Notes under the pieces: model-generated
What the model was told of the DNA's origin: nothing
What the model saw: only the letters and a program-made list of their open reading frames with translations
The model's database searches: none
Part shown: positions 1 through 5,472 of the stretch, one piece after another
How the letters are laid out: every line of letters begins with the position of its first letter
How positions within the stretch are numbered: the stretch's first letter is position 1
Source of the DNA: Propionibacteriaceae bacterium
GTDB lineage: Bacteria; Actinomycetota; Actinomycetes; Propionibacteriales; Propionibacteriaceae
Length of the DNA: 5,864 nt
Reading direction: 5' to 3'
Assembly (NCBI GenBank): GCA_030538175.1
Contig: JAUNUL010000195.1
Coordinates: forward strand, 1 to 5,864
Position numbers and translations under genes: made by a program

Positions 1-51
1 CGTTTTGTTTCAGTTGAGAGCCACAATTCGGGGTTTGCGTTTCGAGCGTGT

Positions 52-66
52 TTCACCGGCCGTGAA
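52..66. promoter_or_regulatory. Possible operator dyad (TTCAC-N5-GTGAA) upstream of P450
   Basis: Perfect 5-bp inverted arms, TTCAC (52-56) and GTGAA (62-66), flank a 5-base GC spacer. The right arm overlaps the proposed -35 of the P450 promoter, where a repressor would be expected to bind. Arms this short occur often by chance, so this is only a candidate binding site. No regulator gene is present within the window. Confidence 0.25.
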
Positions 67-91
67 CCTCTGTTTGGGTGCGGCCTAGGCT
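62..91 (+). promoter_or_regulatory. Candidate P450 promoter
   Basis: TAGGCT at 86-91 fits the actinobacterial TANNNT -10 consensus. GTGAAC at 62-67 is a weak -35 with an 18-base spacer and shares only the central TGA with TTGACA. Transcription would then begin near position 98, giving a very short leader that begins at the Shine-Dalgarno sequence. An 8-base palindrome (83-90) overlaps the -10 box. The assignment rests on pattern and position only. Confidence 0.33.
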
Positions 92-97
92 GGGAAC

Positions 98-104
98 GAG
101 GAGG
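98..104 (+). promoter_or_regulatory. Ribosome binding site of P450 (decides start at 114)
   Basis: GAGGAGG at 98-104 lies 9 bases before ATG 114. A longer reading frame could start at GTG 78, but that would place this strong Shine-Dalgarno sequence inside the gene and add 12 Arg-rich residues that P450s do not need. Confidence 0.8.
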
Positions 105-113
105 CGTACGCCG

Positions 114-1448
114 ATGACAGCGACACATATCCCGGGCCCCGGCCCGATCACCGTCCTCACCGGCATCGCTCGGCAGGGCTTCCTGGACACGGTTGGCATG
201 GCTTGGCGCGAGCACGGTGACACGTTCCGGCTGCGGCTCGGGGTCGGTGAGATGGTGATCGCGATGCACCCGGATGCCGTACGCGAGGTGAACCTGACCG
301 AACGCCGCTCTTTTGATAAACGCAAGAGCTATGACGGGGTGCGGAAATACCTCACCGGCGAAGGTCTCATTGCGAGCACCGGTGATCTGTGGAAGCGCCA
401 GCGCAAGCTGATGGCGCCGTACTTCACCCCCCGCGGGGTGCGGGCGTACGCCAGGGTCATGCTCACCGACACCCTGCGGGTCAGCGAACGCTGGGATGGG
501 CTGGCGGACGCGGGCACCACGATCGAGATGGGCGAGGAGATGATGGAGCTCACCGCCTCGATCATCGTCCAGGCCCTGTTCGGGACCTCGGCCGATCACG
601 ACATCGTGCGGCTCAAGGATTGTGTCGAGACGATGATCCGGTTCACCACCCGGCGGATGGGGCCACACTTGCCGAGTTGGGTGCCGACGCGAGCAGTCCG
701 GGAGTACACGGCGGCGCGTGATGAGGTTCATGCGTACATCCGGCGTGTCATCGCCGAACGTCGCGCCCAGGTCGACCCGCCCGCCGACGACCTGTTGGCG
801 AAGCTGATGGATGCCCGCGATGACGACGGCCAACCGATGTCGGAGTCATTGCTGCGAGACGAATCGATCACGATGTTCTTCGCCGGACACGAGACCACGG
901 CCCGCACGATGGCGGCGACCTGGGCGGCGCTGGCGGAGAACCCGGCGGTCGCGGACCGGCTGGGCGCCGAGATCGATGAGGTGCTGGGGGACCGCGACCC
1001 GACCGTCGAGGACCTCCACGCGTTGCCGTATGCGCTGCAGGTCGTCAAAGAAGTCCTGCGCCTTTATCCGGCGGCCCCGTTCTATGTCCGCGATGCGGTG
1101 GCCCCGACGCAGGTGTCCGGGTTCGGGATCAAGGAGGGTACGCCGGTCATGCTCGCGCCCTATTTCACCCACCGGCATCCGGAGTTCTGGGACGATCCGG
1201 AGCGATTTGATCCGGATCGGTTCACACCCGTTGCGGAGGCGGGGCGGCATCCGCAGGCGTATCACCCTTTCGCGACCGGCGAGCGGGTCTGCATCGGCAA
1301 CCACCTGTCGCTGCTCGAGTCGCATCTGCTGCTCGTGGTGCTCGCGAGGAGGTTTCGGCCGCAACTGGTGGGTCCACCGCCGCGGTGGGTGATGGAGGGT
1401 GTCCTAGCGCCGGAGGGTGGCCTGCCGATGCGGATCGAGCGTCGCTGA
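114..1448 (+). CDS. Cytochrome P450 monooxygenase
   Basis: A 444-residue soluble bacterial-type P450, expected to use heme, O2 and electrons from separate redox partners to hydroxylate or otherwise oxidise an organic substrate. All diagnostic motifs are visible, numbered from ATG 114: a Pro/Gly-rich entry (PGPGP, near residue 8), the helix-C WKRQR (from Trp93), the I-helix oxygen-activation motif AGHETT (257-262), the K-helix ExxR as EVLR (313-316), PERF (362-365) and the heme loop FATGERVCIG (386-395) with thiolate ligand Cys393. Length and motif spacing are normal and there is no frame break. The EVLRLYP and PERFDPDRF style resembles the CYP4/CYP102-like bacterial group more than the short CYP105/107-type enzymes, but the family number cannot be assigned by eye. 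No ferredoxin or reductase gene or fusion is present in the window, so the substrate and partners are unknown. It converges on the DUF368 gene with a 49-base gap. Confidence 0.96.
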   Translation: MTATHIPGPGPITVLTGIARQGFLDTVGMAWREHGDTFRLRLGVGEMVIAMHPDAVREVNLTERRSFDKRKSYDGVRKYLTGEGLIASTGDLWKRQRKLMAPYFTPRGVRAYARVMLTDTLRVSERWDGLADAGTTIEMGEEMMELTASIIVQALFGTSADHDIVRLKDCVETMIRFTTRRMGPHLPSWVPTRAVREYTAARDEVHAYIRRVIAERRAQVDPPADDLLAKLMDARDDDGQPMSESLLRDESITMFFAGHETTARTMAATWAALAENPAVADRLGAEIDEVLGDRDPTVEDLHALPYALQVVKEVLRLYPAAPFYVRDAVAPTQVSGFGIKEGTPVMLAPYFTHRHPEFWDDPERFDPDRFTPVAEAGRHPQAYHPFATGERVCIGNHLSLLESHLLLVVLARRFRPQLVGPPPRWVMEGVLAPEGGLPMRIERR

Positions 1449-1497
1449 CGCTGGCTTGCTGCGGCTCAGCACCTTTGGGCGTCGGGCGGCCGCTCCG

Positions 1498-2460
1498 TCA
1501 GATCGCGACGGGCGTTTCGTCGGTGCGCACCTTGCGGGCGATGAAGTCGGTGCCCAGGACCAGCGCGAAGCCACCGACGCCGAGGAGCACGGGCAGCCAG
1601 ACGGTGCTGAGCGTCGGCAGCCCGAGCTCGGTGCCACCGAGGCCGCTCGGCCACGGCCACAGCAGCCGGACCGAACCGATCATGAGCCCGATCATCGAGG
1701 CGAGCACGAGGTCGTGATAGCGCTTCAGCAGCCAGTTGAGCCCGGAGGCCGCGAGGCCAATGCCGACCGCGCAGCCGAGGGCGAACACCCCGAGCACAAC
1801 GAAGTCGCGGGTGGCGACGGCCGCGAGGACGTGGGCGTACATCCCCATCAGAACCAACAGGAACGAGCCGCTGATTCCAGGCAGGATCATCGCGCAGATC
1901 GCGATCGCGCCGGCGCCGAAGAACACCCACAGGGCCGGTGCCTCGGCGGATGCGCCGGTGCTGGCGGGCGACAGGCCCAGCAGCAGGAACGTGGCGACCG
2001 CGGCGACGCCGACGAGGGCGAACGTCAGCGGTGTCGTGGAATACAGCTGGCGCCAGCAGAGGATGACCGCGGCGATGATCAGCCCGAAGAACAGCCCCGC
2101 GAGCGGGACCGGGTGGTTGGTCAGCGCGTACTCCAGCGGGCCCGCGAGCAGGAAGATCACGGTCAGTACGCCAAGTCCGAGGCCACCCAGCCACAGTGCG
2201 GGGATGCGGCGTACGCCTTGGCGAGCGCCCGGCAGATCACCGCGCACGCCCCGCAGGACGGTCTTCGAGATGTGGTGCAGCGAGGCGATGAGGTGGCGAT
2301 AGATGCCGAGCACGAGGGCTGCTGTTCCGCCGGAGACCCCGGGGACCAGGTCGACTGCACCGAGCACGAAGCCGCGCGCGACCTGAGGTGCAGCGGCGCG
2401 GAGAGTGTTTTCGGGGAGCCGGTCGTCGGTCACGGTTGGGGAGATAGGTGCGGCAGTCAC
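1498..2460 (-). CDS. DUF368-family membrane protein, probable polyprenyl-phosphate translocase (PopT-like)
   Basis: A 320-residue polytopic membrane protein with about eight hydrophobic segments. It carries the two signature re-entrant motifs of DUF368: DLVPGVSGGT (residues 37-46) and the matching PGISGS (194-199), one in each half of the protein. Recent work on this family identified members as transporters that return undecaprenyl phosphate, the carrier lipid for cell-wall building, across the cytoplasmic membrane. In Mycobacteriales the carrier would be decaprenyl phosphate. That role is transferred from the family and not shown here. The GTG start at 2460-2458 is the best candidate: there is no upstream Met and the first internal Met lies far into the protein. 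The conserved domain begins near residue 28, so a shorter form from a later GTG is possible. No Shine-Dalgarno sequence precedes the GTG, but an AT-rich TAAAAAT lies where the -10 of a leaderless transcript would be. The C-terminus is short and hydrophilic. Confidence 0.93.
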   Translation of the reverse strand: MTAAPISPTVTDDRLPENTLRAAAPQVARGFVLGAVDLVPGVSGGTAALVLGIYRHLIASLHHISKTVLRGVRGDLPGARQGVRRIPALWLGGLGLGVLTVIFLLAGPLEYALTNHPVPLAGLFFGLIIAAVILCWRQLYSTTPLTFALVGVAAVATFLLLGLSPASTGASAEAPALWVFFGAGAIAICAMILPGISGSFLLVLMGMYAHVLAAVATRDFVVLGVFALGCAVGIGLAASGLNWLLKRYHDLVLASMIGLMIGSVRLLWPWPSGLGGTELGLPTLSTVWLPVLLGVGGFALVLGTDFIARKVRTDETPVAI

Positions 2461-2466
2461 CGGGAA

Positions 2467-2473
2467 ATTTTTA
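2467..2473 (-). promoter_or_regulatory. Candidate leaderless-type -10 for the DUF368 gene
   Basis: On the minus strand TAAAAAT (2473 to 2467) sits 6 bases before GTG 2460 in an otherwise GC-rich stretch, and no Shine-Dalgarno sequence is visible. This suits a transcript that begins at the start codon. It fits TANNNT only if one extra base is allowed, and no clear -35 is present. Confidence 0.28.
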
Positions 2474-2556
2474 CGTGCTGAGGCACAGTTTTTCCAGGTG
2501 ACGTTCCGAGCATCGTCCCATGGTCGTACTCGAATCCGTACGCTGTCGCCGCTGGG

Positions 2557-3093
2557 TCAGGGGGCTGGCGCAGAAGAATCAGGCGCCGGCACGACCCGGG
2601 TCCCGGCGATCCGATCGTGCGGGCCACGGCCCTCATCGCGCAGCAACATCCACGCGAAGACACCGATCATCGGATAGAACACGACGGCCGCCCCGATGGC
2701 GAACGGGTTGCCCTGGGCATAGCTGTCGTACATCGCTTCGATCGACACGATGTGCCCGAGTTGCCACGGGACGAAGATCTTCACCGCGTTGCGGGCGAGG
2801 GCGGGACCGAACCGGACCCGCTCGCCGACCGCCCGCATCCCGTCGGGGACGACGATGAGCTTCTGCCACCGCTTGCCGAGGGTGGCGCGGTGTCGACCGG
2901 ACTCGACCCGTGCCGCCCACACGGTGGCGATCGCCGGTGGGACCGCGCTCATGGCGAGGACCAAGCCGTGACTCGGTGCGTCGACGAGACGGTTGACGAT
3001 CAGGCCGATGGGGACGGTCGCCGCGGCGACGACGGCGTACGTGCAGCAATCCAACGCATAGGCACCCGCGCGACGACGAGCCAGGAAATGCAT
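2557..3093 (-). CDS. RDD-family integral membrane protein
   Basis: 178 residues with about four hydrophobic segments (roughly 17-35, 44-62, 103-118 and 130-151). The N-terminus has the RDD-type opening RRAGAYALD (residues 7-15, with Arg and Asp at the first membrane segment). A central loop carries LGKRWQKLIVV (72-82), followed by RFGPALARNAVKI (94-106). The C-terminal HDRIAGTRVV (159-168) is the usual closing motif of the family. RDD proteins are widespread and mostly uncharacterised. Some have been linked to ion or proton transport, so no specific function is claimed. The start codon is ATG 3093, only 3 bases after the stop of the upstream dioxygenase gene, with no strong ribosome site of its own, so translational coupling is likely. 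If that frameshift is real, ribosomes that stay in the first dioxygenase frame terminate at about 3375, and expression of this gene could fall. The tail after the last motif is Pro/Ala/Ser-rich. Confidence 0.88.
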   Translation of the reverse strand: MHFLARRRAGAYALDCCTYAVVAAATVPIGLIVNRLVDAPSHGLVLAMSAVPPAIATVWAARVESGRHRATLGKRWQKLIVVPDGMRAVGERVRFGPALARNAVKIFVPWQLGHIVSIEAMYDSYAQGNPFAIGAAVVFYPMIGVFAWMLLRDEGRGPHDRIAGTRVVPAPDSSAPAP

Positions 3094-3096
3094 GGC

Positions 3097-3965
3097 TCAG
3101 TCCGCCCGGCGACGTGCGGCCGGGACCGCGCCGCGCCACATGTCGATGAAGTCGGGCTCGTTGGTGTCGAAGAACCGCGGGGTCCAGTCCATGTCGTCGG
3201 GGATGAGCCGGACTCCGAACGAGTATTCCCATGTGTGCCCCTCGGGACCCTTGAAATAGAGGAACACCGCGGTCGACTGCGGGTGCCGTCCCGGACCCAT
3301 CGTGATCTCGACGTTGTTGTCCTCGAGGAAGTGCCAGCTGCGCATGATGTCGTCGATTGATTCGACTTGGAAGTTCACGTGGGCGAGGCCGGTGACGTCT
3401 TTGAACAGGGCCAGCTTGTGGTGCACCGGGTCGAAGCGGGTGAGGCAGGCGGCCGTGCCGATCCAGTCCGAGACCTTGATGTTGAAGTGTTCGGTCCAGA
3501 AGTCGTGGGCTTCCATGACGTCGGGGACCTCGATGCCGATGTGCCCGAACTCAGTGATCCTGCGGGTCGTGACCAGCGCACGGGCCGTGACTCGACATGA
3601 ACTTGGCCGATCACGAGTTCGATCCGGTTGTCGCCGGGAGCGACGAACGAGATGAAATCCCGCACCCGCCGGTGCTGCGCCTCCTCGGGGGTGCCGCGGC
3701 TGACCTCGAGCCCGGCGGCCTCCAGTTGGGCGGCGGCCGCGTCCAGCTCGGCCGGTCCGGCGAGGGTGAAGGCGTGGGCCAGCGTCCCGACCTCGTCGCC
3801 CTCGATGAAGGCGACGCAGTGGTGCCGGTTGTCGGCCCGCAAGTACGCCGTATTCCCCTCATGCTTGATCAGCTCCAGGCCGACGATGTCCTGGGCGAAA
3901 TCGAGTTGGGCGTCCAGCTCGCGGGTCCCGATGCGGACGTACGCCAAGTCGGTCAGGTGGATCAT
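3097..3965 (-). pseudogene. Type I extradiol ring-cleavage dioxygenase (VOC superfamily), frameshifted
   Basis: Two reading frames together make one complete two-domain extradiol dioxygenase. The first frame (3965 to about 3590, onward to a stop near 3375) encodes the N-terminal VOC domain, from MIHLTDLAYVRIGTREL to NRIELVIGQ (about 125 residues). The second frame (about 3590 to 3097) encodes the catalytic C-terminal domain. The three expected Fe(II)/Mn(II) ligands are present in the second frame: His in FGHIG (codon 3543-3541), His in GLAHVNF (3381-3379) and Glu in HTWEYSFG (3228-3226). The VHH pair expected near the active site (RFDPVHHKLAL) is also there. Joined, the protein would be about 289 residues, normal for the family. 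The span is 869 bases, one short of a whole number of codons, which fits a single-base loss near 3570-3600. Starting alone at Met 3516, the C-terminal part would lack the first His ligand. The start ATG 3965 overlaps the aldolase stop (ATGA) and has GAGGA 9 bases upstream. The substrate is unknown. Because everything else is intact, a sequencing error or a very recent mutation are both possible. Confidence 0.88.
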
Positions 3966-4702
3966 GTCGGCTCGTCCTCGCGGGGATCGGAGGTGGGGGT
4001 GGTGTTGTCGGCGTCGGCCGGATCGGAGTCAGGGCTGACCGTCTCGGCTGCGTGCAGGTCGGTGAGGTACGTCCAGATCCGAGGAAGCAGCTCGCTGGAG
4101 GTGGACCGCCAAGCCTCCTGCTCGGGTTCCGGAAGCGGGGCGGGGACGCCGGCGGATGCCGCGATCGCGTTCATGCGGGCGGACTTCTCCAGGACCCACA
4201 TTCGGCCCACGGCTTCGGCCACGTTGCGTCCCACGGTCACGGCGCCGTTGCCGCGCATGACGATGGCGTGGGTATCGCGGAGCACCTGAGCCAGCGACCG
4301 GGCCCGGCTGACATCCCGGACCAGACGTGAATCCTTGAACACCGGCACCGGCTCGCCAAGGAAGCTGCCGTGGCCATGCAGGGGTCGGATCAGCAGACCA
4401 GCGGAGACGAGCGCGGTTGCGTACTCCGGTTGCGCGCGGCAGATGGCCCGCACATCGGGTCGAGCGCGATAGATCGTGACGTGGATCCAGGCTTCCTTCG
4501 GCACTCCCGGGGGCAGTTCGTCCGCGGTGAGGTCGATCTGATCGCGCGGGGTGCTGCGGGTGAGGGTCCCCAACGGGACGGGTGGGGTGATTTCGATGGT
4601 GGATTCGTCCACCCGGGTTGAGATGTGCCCGAAGGCGTTCACCAATCCCTCGGCGGCCAGCACCCGGCCGGCGCGCCACAACTCTTCAGCCTCGCCGGAC
4701 AT
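3962..4702 (-). CDS. Class II aldolase/adducin-fold protein lacking the usual zinc-binding histidines
   Basis: 246 residues from ATG 4702, the first gene of the minus-strand operon. The class II aldolase/adducin fold is recognisable from IYRARPDVRAI (residues 77-87), PEYATALVSAGL (92-103), GEPVPVFKDSRLVRD (116-130) and AIVMRGNGAVTVGRNVAEAV (146-165). Canonical members (fuculose-phosphate aldolase, ribulose-phosphate epimerase and related lyases or decarboxylases) bind zinc through an HxH pair and a later His. Here the pair reads RAQ (Arg89, Gln91) and the later His is Asn152, while Glu70 (KEAW) is kept at the position of the catalytic Glu. Spacing matches E. coli FucA (E73, H92, H94, H155) with a constant offset of 3. 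A separate HGHG (His109, His111) lies just downstream. The reaction therefore cannot be read from the family; a decarboxylase, a lyase with a relocated metal, or an inactive partner are all open. The last 25 or so residues are acidic and look disordered. Overlap with the dioxygenase gene suggests a shared pathway. Confidence 0.88.
   Translation of the reverse strand: MSGEAEELWRAGRVLAAEGLVNAFGHISTRVDESTIEITPPVPLGTLTRSTPRDQIDLTADELPPGVPKEAWIHVTIYRARPDVRAICRAQPEYATALVSAGLLIRPLHGHGSFLGEPVPVFKDSRLVRDVSRARSLAQVLRDTHAIVMRGNGAVTVGRNVAEAVGRMWVLEKSARMNAIAASAGVPAPLPEPEQEAWRSTSSELLPRIWTYLTDLHAAETVSPDSDPADADNTTPTSDPREDEPT
3975..3979 (-). promoter_or_regulatory. Ribosome binding site of the dioxygenase gene
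   Basis: GAGGA, 9 bases before ATG 3965 and inside the end of the aldolase reading frame. It supports ATG 3965 as the real start and fits coupled translation through the ATGA overlap. Confidence 0.6.
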
Positions 4703-4706
4703 GCCG

Positions 4707-4714
4707 ACCTCCTT
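4707..4714 (-). promoter_or_regulatory. Ribosome binding site of the aldolase gene (decides start at 4702)
   Basis: AAGGAGGT on the minus strand ends 4 bases before ATG 4702, a near-perfect match to the 16S anti-Shine-Dalgarno. An upstream in-frame TTG at 4762 would add 20 residues but would place this site within the gene, so ATG 4702 is preferred. Confidence 0.82.
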
Positions 4715-4761
4715 GCGTGATCCCGCTCGCAGCACAGCGACGTCCGCCGCGTTGCCCTCCA

Positions 4762-4767
4762 AGATTA
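4762..4767 (-). promoter_or_regulatory. Candidate -10 box for the aldolase-dioxygenase-RDD operon
   Basis: TAATCT on the minus strand (4767 to 4762) fits TANNNT. Transcription would start near 4755, giving a leader of about 50 bases before ATG 4702. No convincing -35 lies 16-18 bases upstream. Position in the divergent region is the main support. Confidence 0.35.
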
Positions 4768-4801
4768 GGGGTTAGGGTGGGTCGCCGTCTGTCCGGGTGG
4801 G
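4768..4801 (+). repeat. G-tract cluster with direct repeats in the divergent promoter
   Basis: Five runs of three or four G lie on the + strand: 4768-4771, 4775-4777, 4779-4781, 4795-4797 and 4799-4801. They include a tandem TTAGGG(G) pair (4765-4777) and two GGGTGGG copies (4775-4781 and 4795-4801) whose starts are exactly 20 bases apart. This could be a paired regulator site or a G-quadruplex-forming element, although one loop of 13 bases is long. It lies between the candidate promoters of two divergent transcription units. Confidence 0.4.
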
Positions 4802-4819
4802 CGGCGATAGCATCGCCGC
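4801..4819. repeat. Perfect 8-bp inverted repeat abutting the DUF402 start codon
   Basis: GCGGCGAT, a 3-base spacer (AGC) and ATCGCCGC form a perfect dyad that ends at the base before GTG 4820. It encloses the candidate -10 box TAGCAT (4808-4813). A protein bound here would cover the promoter; if transcribed from upstream it would form a strong hairpin next to the start codon. Confidence 0.65.
4808..4813 (+). promoter_or_regulatory. Candidate leaderless promoter (-10) of the DUF402 gene
   Basis: TAGCAT fits TANNNT and occupies exactly -12 to -7 if transcription starts at the G of GTG 4820. No Shine-Dalgarno sequence precedes that codon. This is the classic arrangement of a leaderless actinobacterial transcript. 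No good -35 is visible, which is common for this class. Confidence 0.5.
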
Positions 4820-5347
4820 GTGAGTGATGACCTCGTCCCGGGTGACACGGTGTGGCAGCGTTATCGGAAGTTCGACGGACGGCCACACTGGCAGTTCGAA
4901 ACCGTCTATCTCGGAGCCGACGAGTTCGGCCGTTGGGTGGGTGGGTTCCCGGGTGGGATCTGTGAGCGGCCTGGGCTGAAGTTCGTCTCGGATGCGCACT
5001 GGGTGACGCTGCTGACAGATGACTGGTATGTCGCGACCTTCAACGATCCGACCTCCCAGATGCGCAGCCAGATCTATGTGGATCTGGCATCCCCACCGCA
5101 ATGGGAGGGGGCCACGGCCCGAGCGATCGACCTTGATCTCGACGTGATTCGCCGGTTCGACGGTGAGACGTTCATCGATGATGAGGATGAGTTCGCCGCC
5201 CACCAGGTCGAGATGAGCTATCCGCCCGAGTTGATCCAGGCCGTACGCCGCACTGCCGATGCGCTCCTGTCGGCGGTTCGGATCGGCGTTGAGCCGTTCG
5301 CGACGGTCGGGTTCGAGTGGTTGGAACGGGTGAAGCGCTGGAATTGA
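4820..5347 (+). CDS. DUF402 domain protein, possible nucleotide or organophosphate hydrolase
   Basis: 175 residues. The C-terminal half carries the DUF402 core: IYVDLASPP (residues 85-93), then DLDLDV (104-109), DGETFIDDEDEF (114-125) and SYPPEL (133-138), followed by a helix. The clustered Asp/Glu residues match the divalent-metal site known from characterised family members, such as the staphylococcal nucleoside di/triphosphatase Ntdp and the fosfomycin-pathway hydrolase FomD. The N-terminal half (residues 1-80, rich in Trp, Tyr and Phe) would form the beta-barrel part. Substrate specificity cannot be read from this sequence, so hydrolase activity is inference. The length is typical. GTG 4820 is chosen because it gives the expected length and a leaderless -10 box fits it. 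The gene is divergent from the aldolase operon and convergent with the gene that begins beyond the right edge. It ends in WN just before TGA. Confidence 0.88.
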   Translation: MSDDLVPGDTVWQRYRKFDGRPHWQFETVYLGADEFGRWVGGFPGGICERPGLKFVSDAHWVTLLTDDWYVATFNDPTSQMRSQIYVDLASPPQWEGATARAIDLDLDVIRRFDGETFIDDEDEFAAHQVEMSYPPELIQAVRRTADALLSAVRIGVEPFATVGFEWLERVKRWN

Positions 5348-5365
5348 ACGGCCCCAGAACAGCAA

Positions 5366-5439
5366 AATCTGCAGCCAACGCGACGTGCGCGCCCCGTGAC
5401 AAGGGGAAACGCGATCAACGACGCAGATGACTGCAGATT
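5366..5439. other. Structured inverted repeat between convergent genes (possible terminator)
   Basis: A perfect 9-base inverted repeat (AATCTGCAG 5366-5374, CTGCAGATT 5431-5439) encloses a nested stem: CGCG/CGCG (5388-5391 with 5410-5413) continuing as CCCC/GGGG (5392-5395 with 5403-5406), with a 3-A bulge and a 7-base loop. On the minus strand the outer stem is followed by a short TTTT, so it could stop transcription of the gene from the right edge. There is no T-run on the plus side. A 7-base direct repeat (AACGCGA at 5377 and 5408) is also present. Confidence 0.4.
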
Positions 5440-5472
5440 ATGCCGATGTGAGTCGGAGTTCGGGGAGACCGA

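Noticed and set aside
811..1392. Arg/Ser-rich open frame inside the P450 gene
   Set aside because: It is an out-of-frame shadow of the P450, which has complete motifs in its own frame.
1449..1497. Terminator between the convergent P450 and DUF368 genes
   Set aside because: Only a 4-base stem with a 5-base loop (GCTG/CAGC) and scattered short matches are visible, with no T-run on either strand, so it does not meet a reasonable standard for an intrinsic terminator.
1417..2481. Long plus-strand open frame (354 codons) opposite the DUF368 gene
   Set aside because: It is a by-product of high GC on the opposite strand. Its translation is a mixture of Glu, Gln, Arg, Ala and Asp with no fold or motif, while the minus strand encodes a clear membrane-protein family.
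2531..2552. CGTAC/GTACG hairpin after the RDD stop as an operon terminator
   Set aside because: The stem is only 5 bases with an 8-base loop and has no T-run, so the operon may simply read into the DUF368 gene.
2617..3360. Plus-strand open frame of 247 codons across the RDD and dioxygenase genes
   Set aside because: It spans two real minus-strand genes and their junction, and its translation is low-quality and charged with no recognisable domain.
3550..3610. Programmed -1 ribosomal frameshifting as an explanation for the split dioxygenase
   Set aside because: No X XXY YYZ slippery heptamer was found in the first frame in this stretch, and I saw no obvious stimulating stem just downstream. 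A simple indel or read error is more economical.
4703..4762. N-terminal extension of the aldolase from TTG 4762
   Set aside because: A near-perfect Shine-Dalgarno sequence lies immediately before ATG 4702, and the candidate -10 box overlaps the TTG, so the extension would largely be leader sequence.
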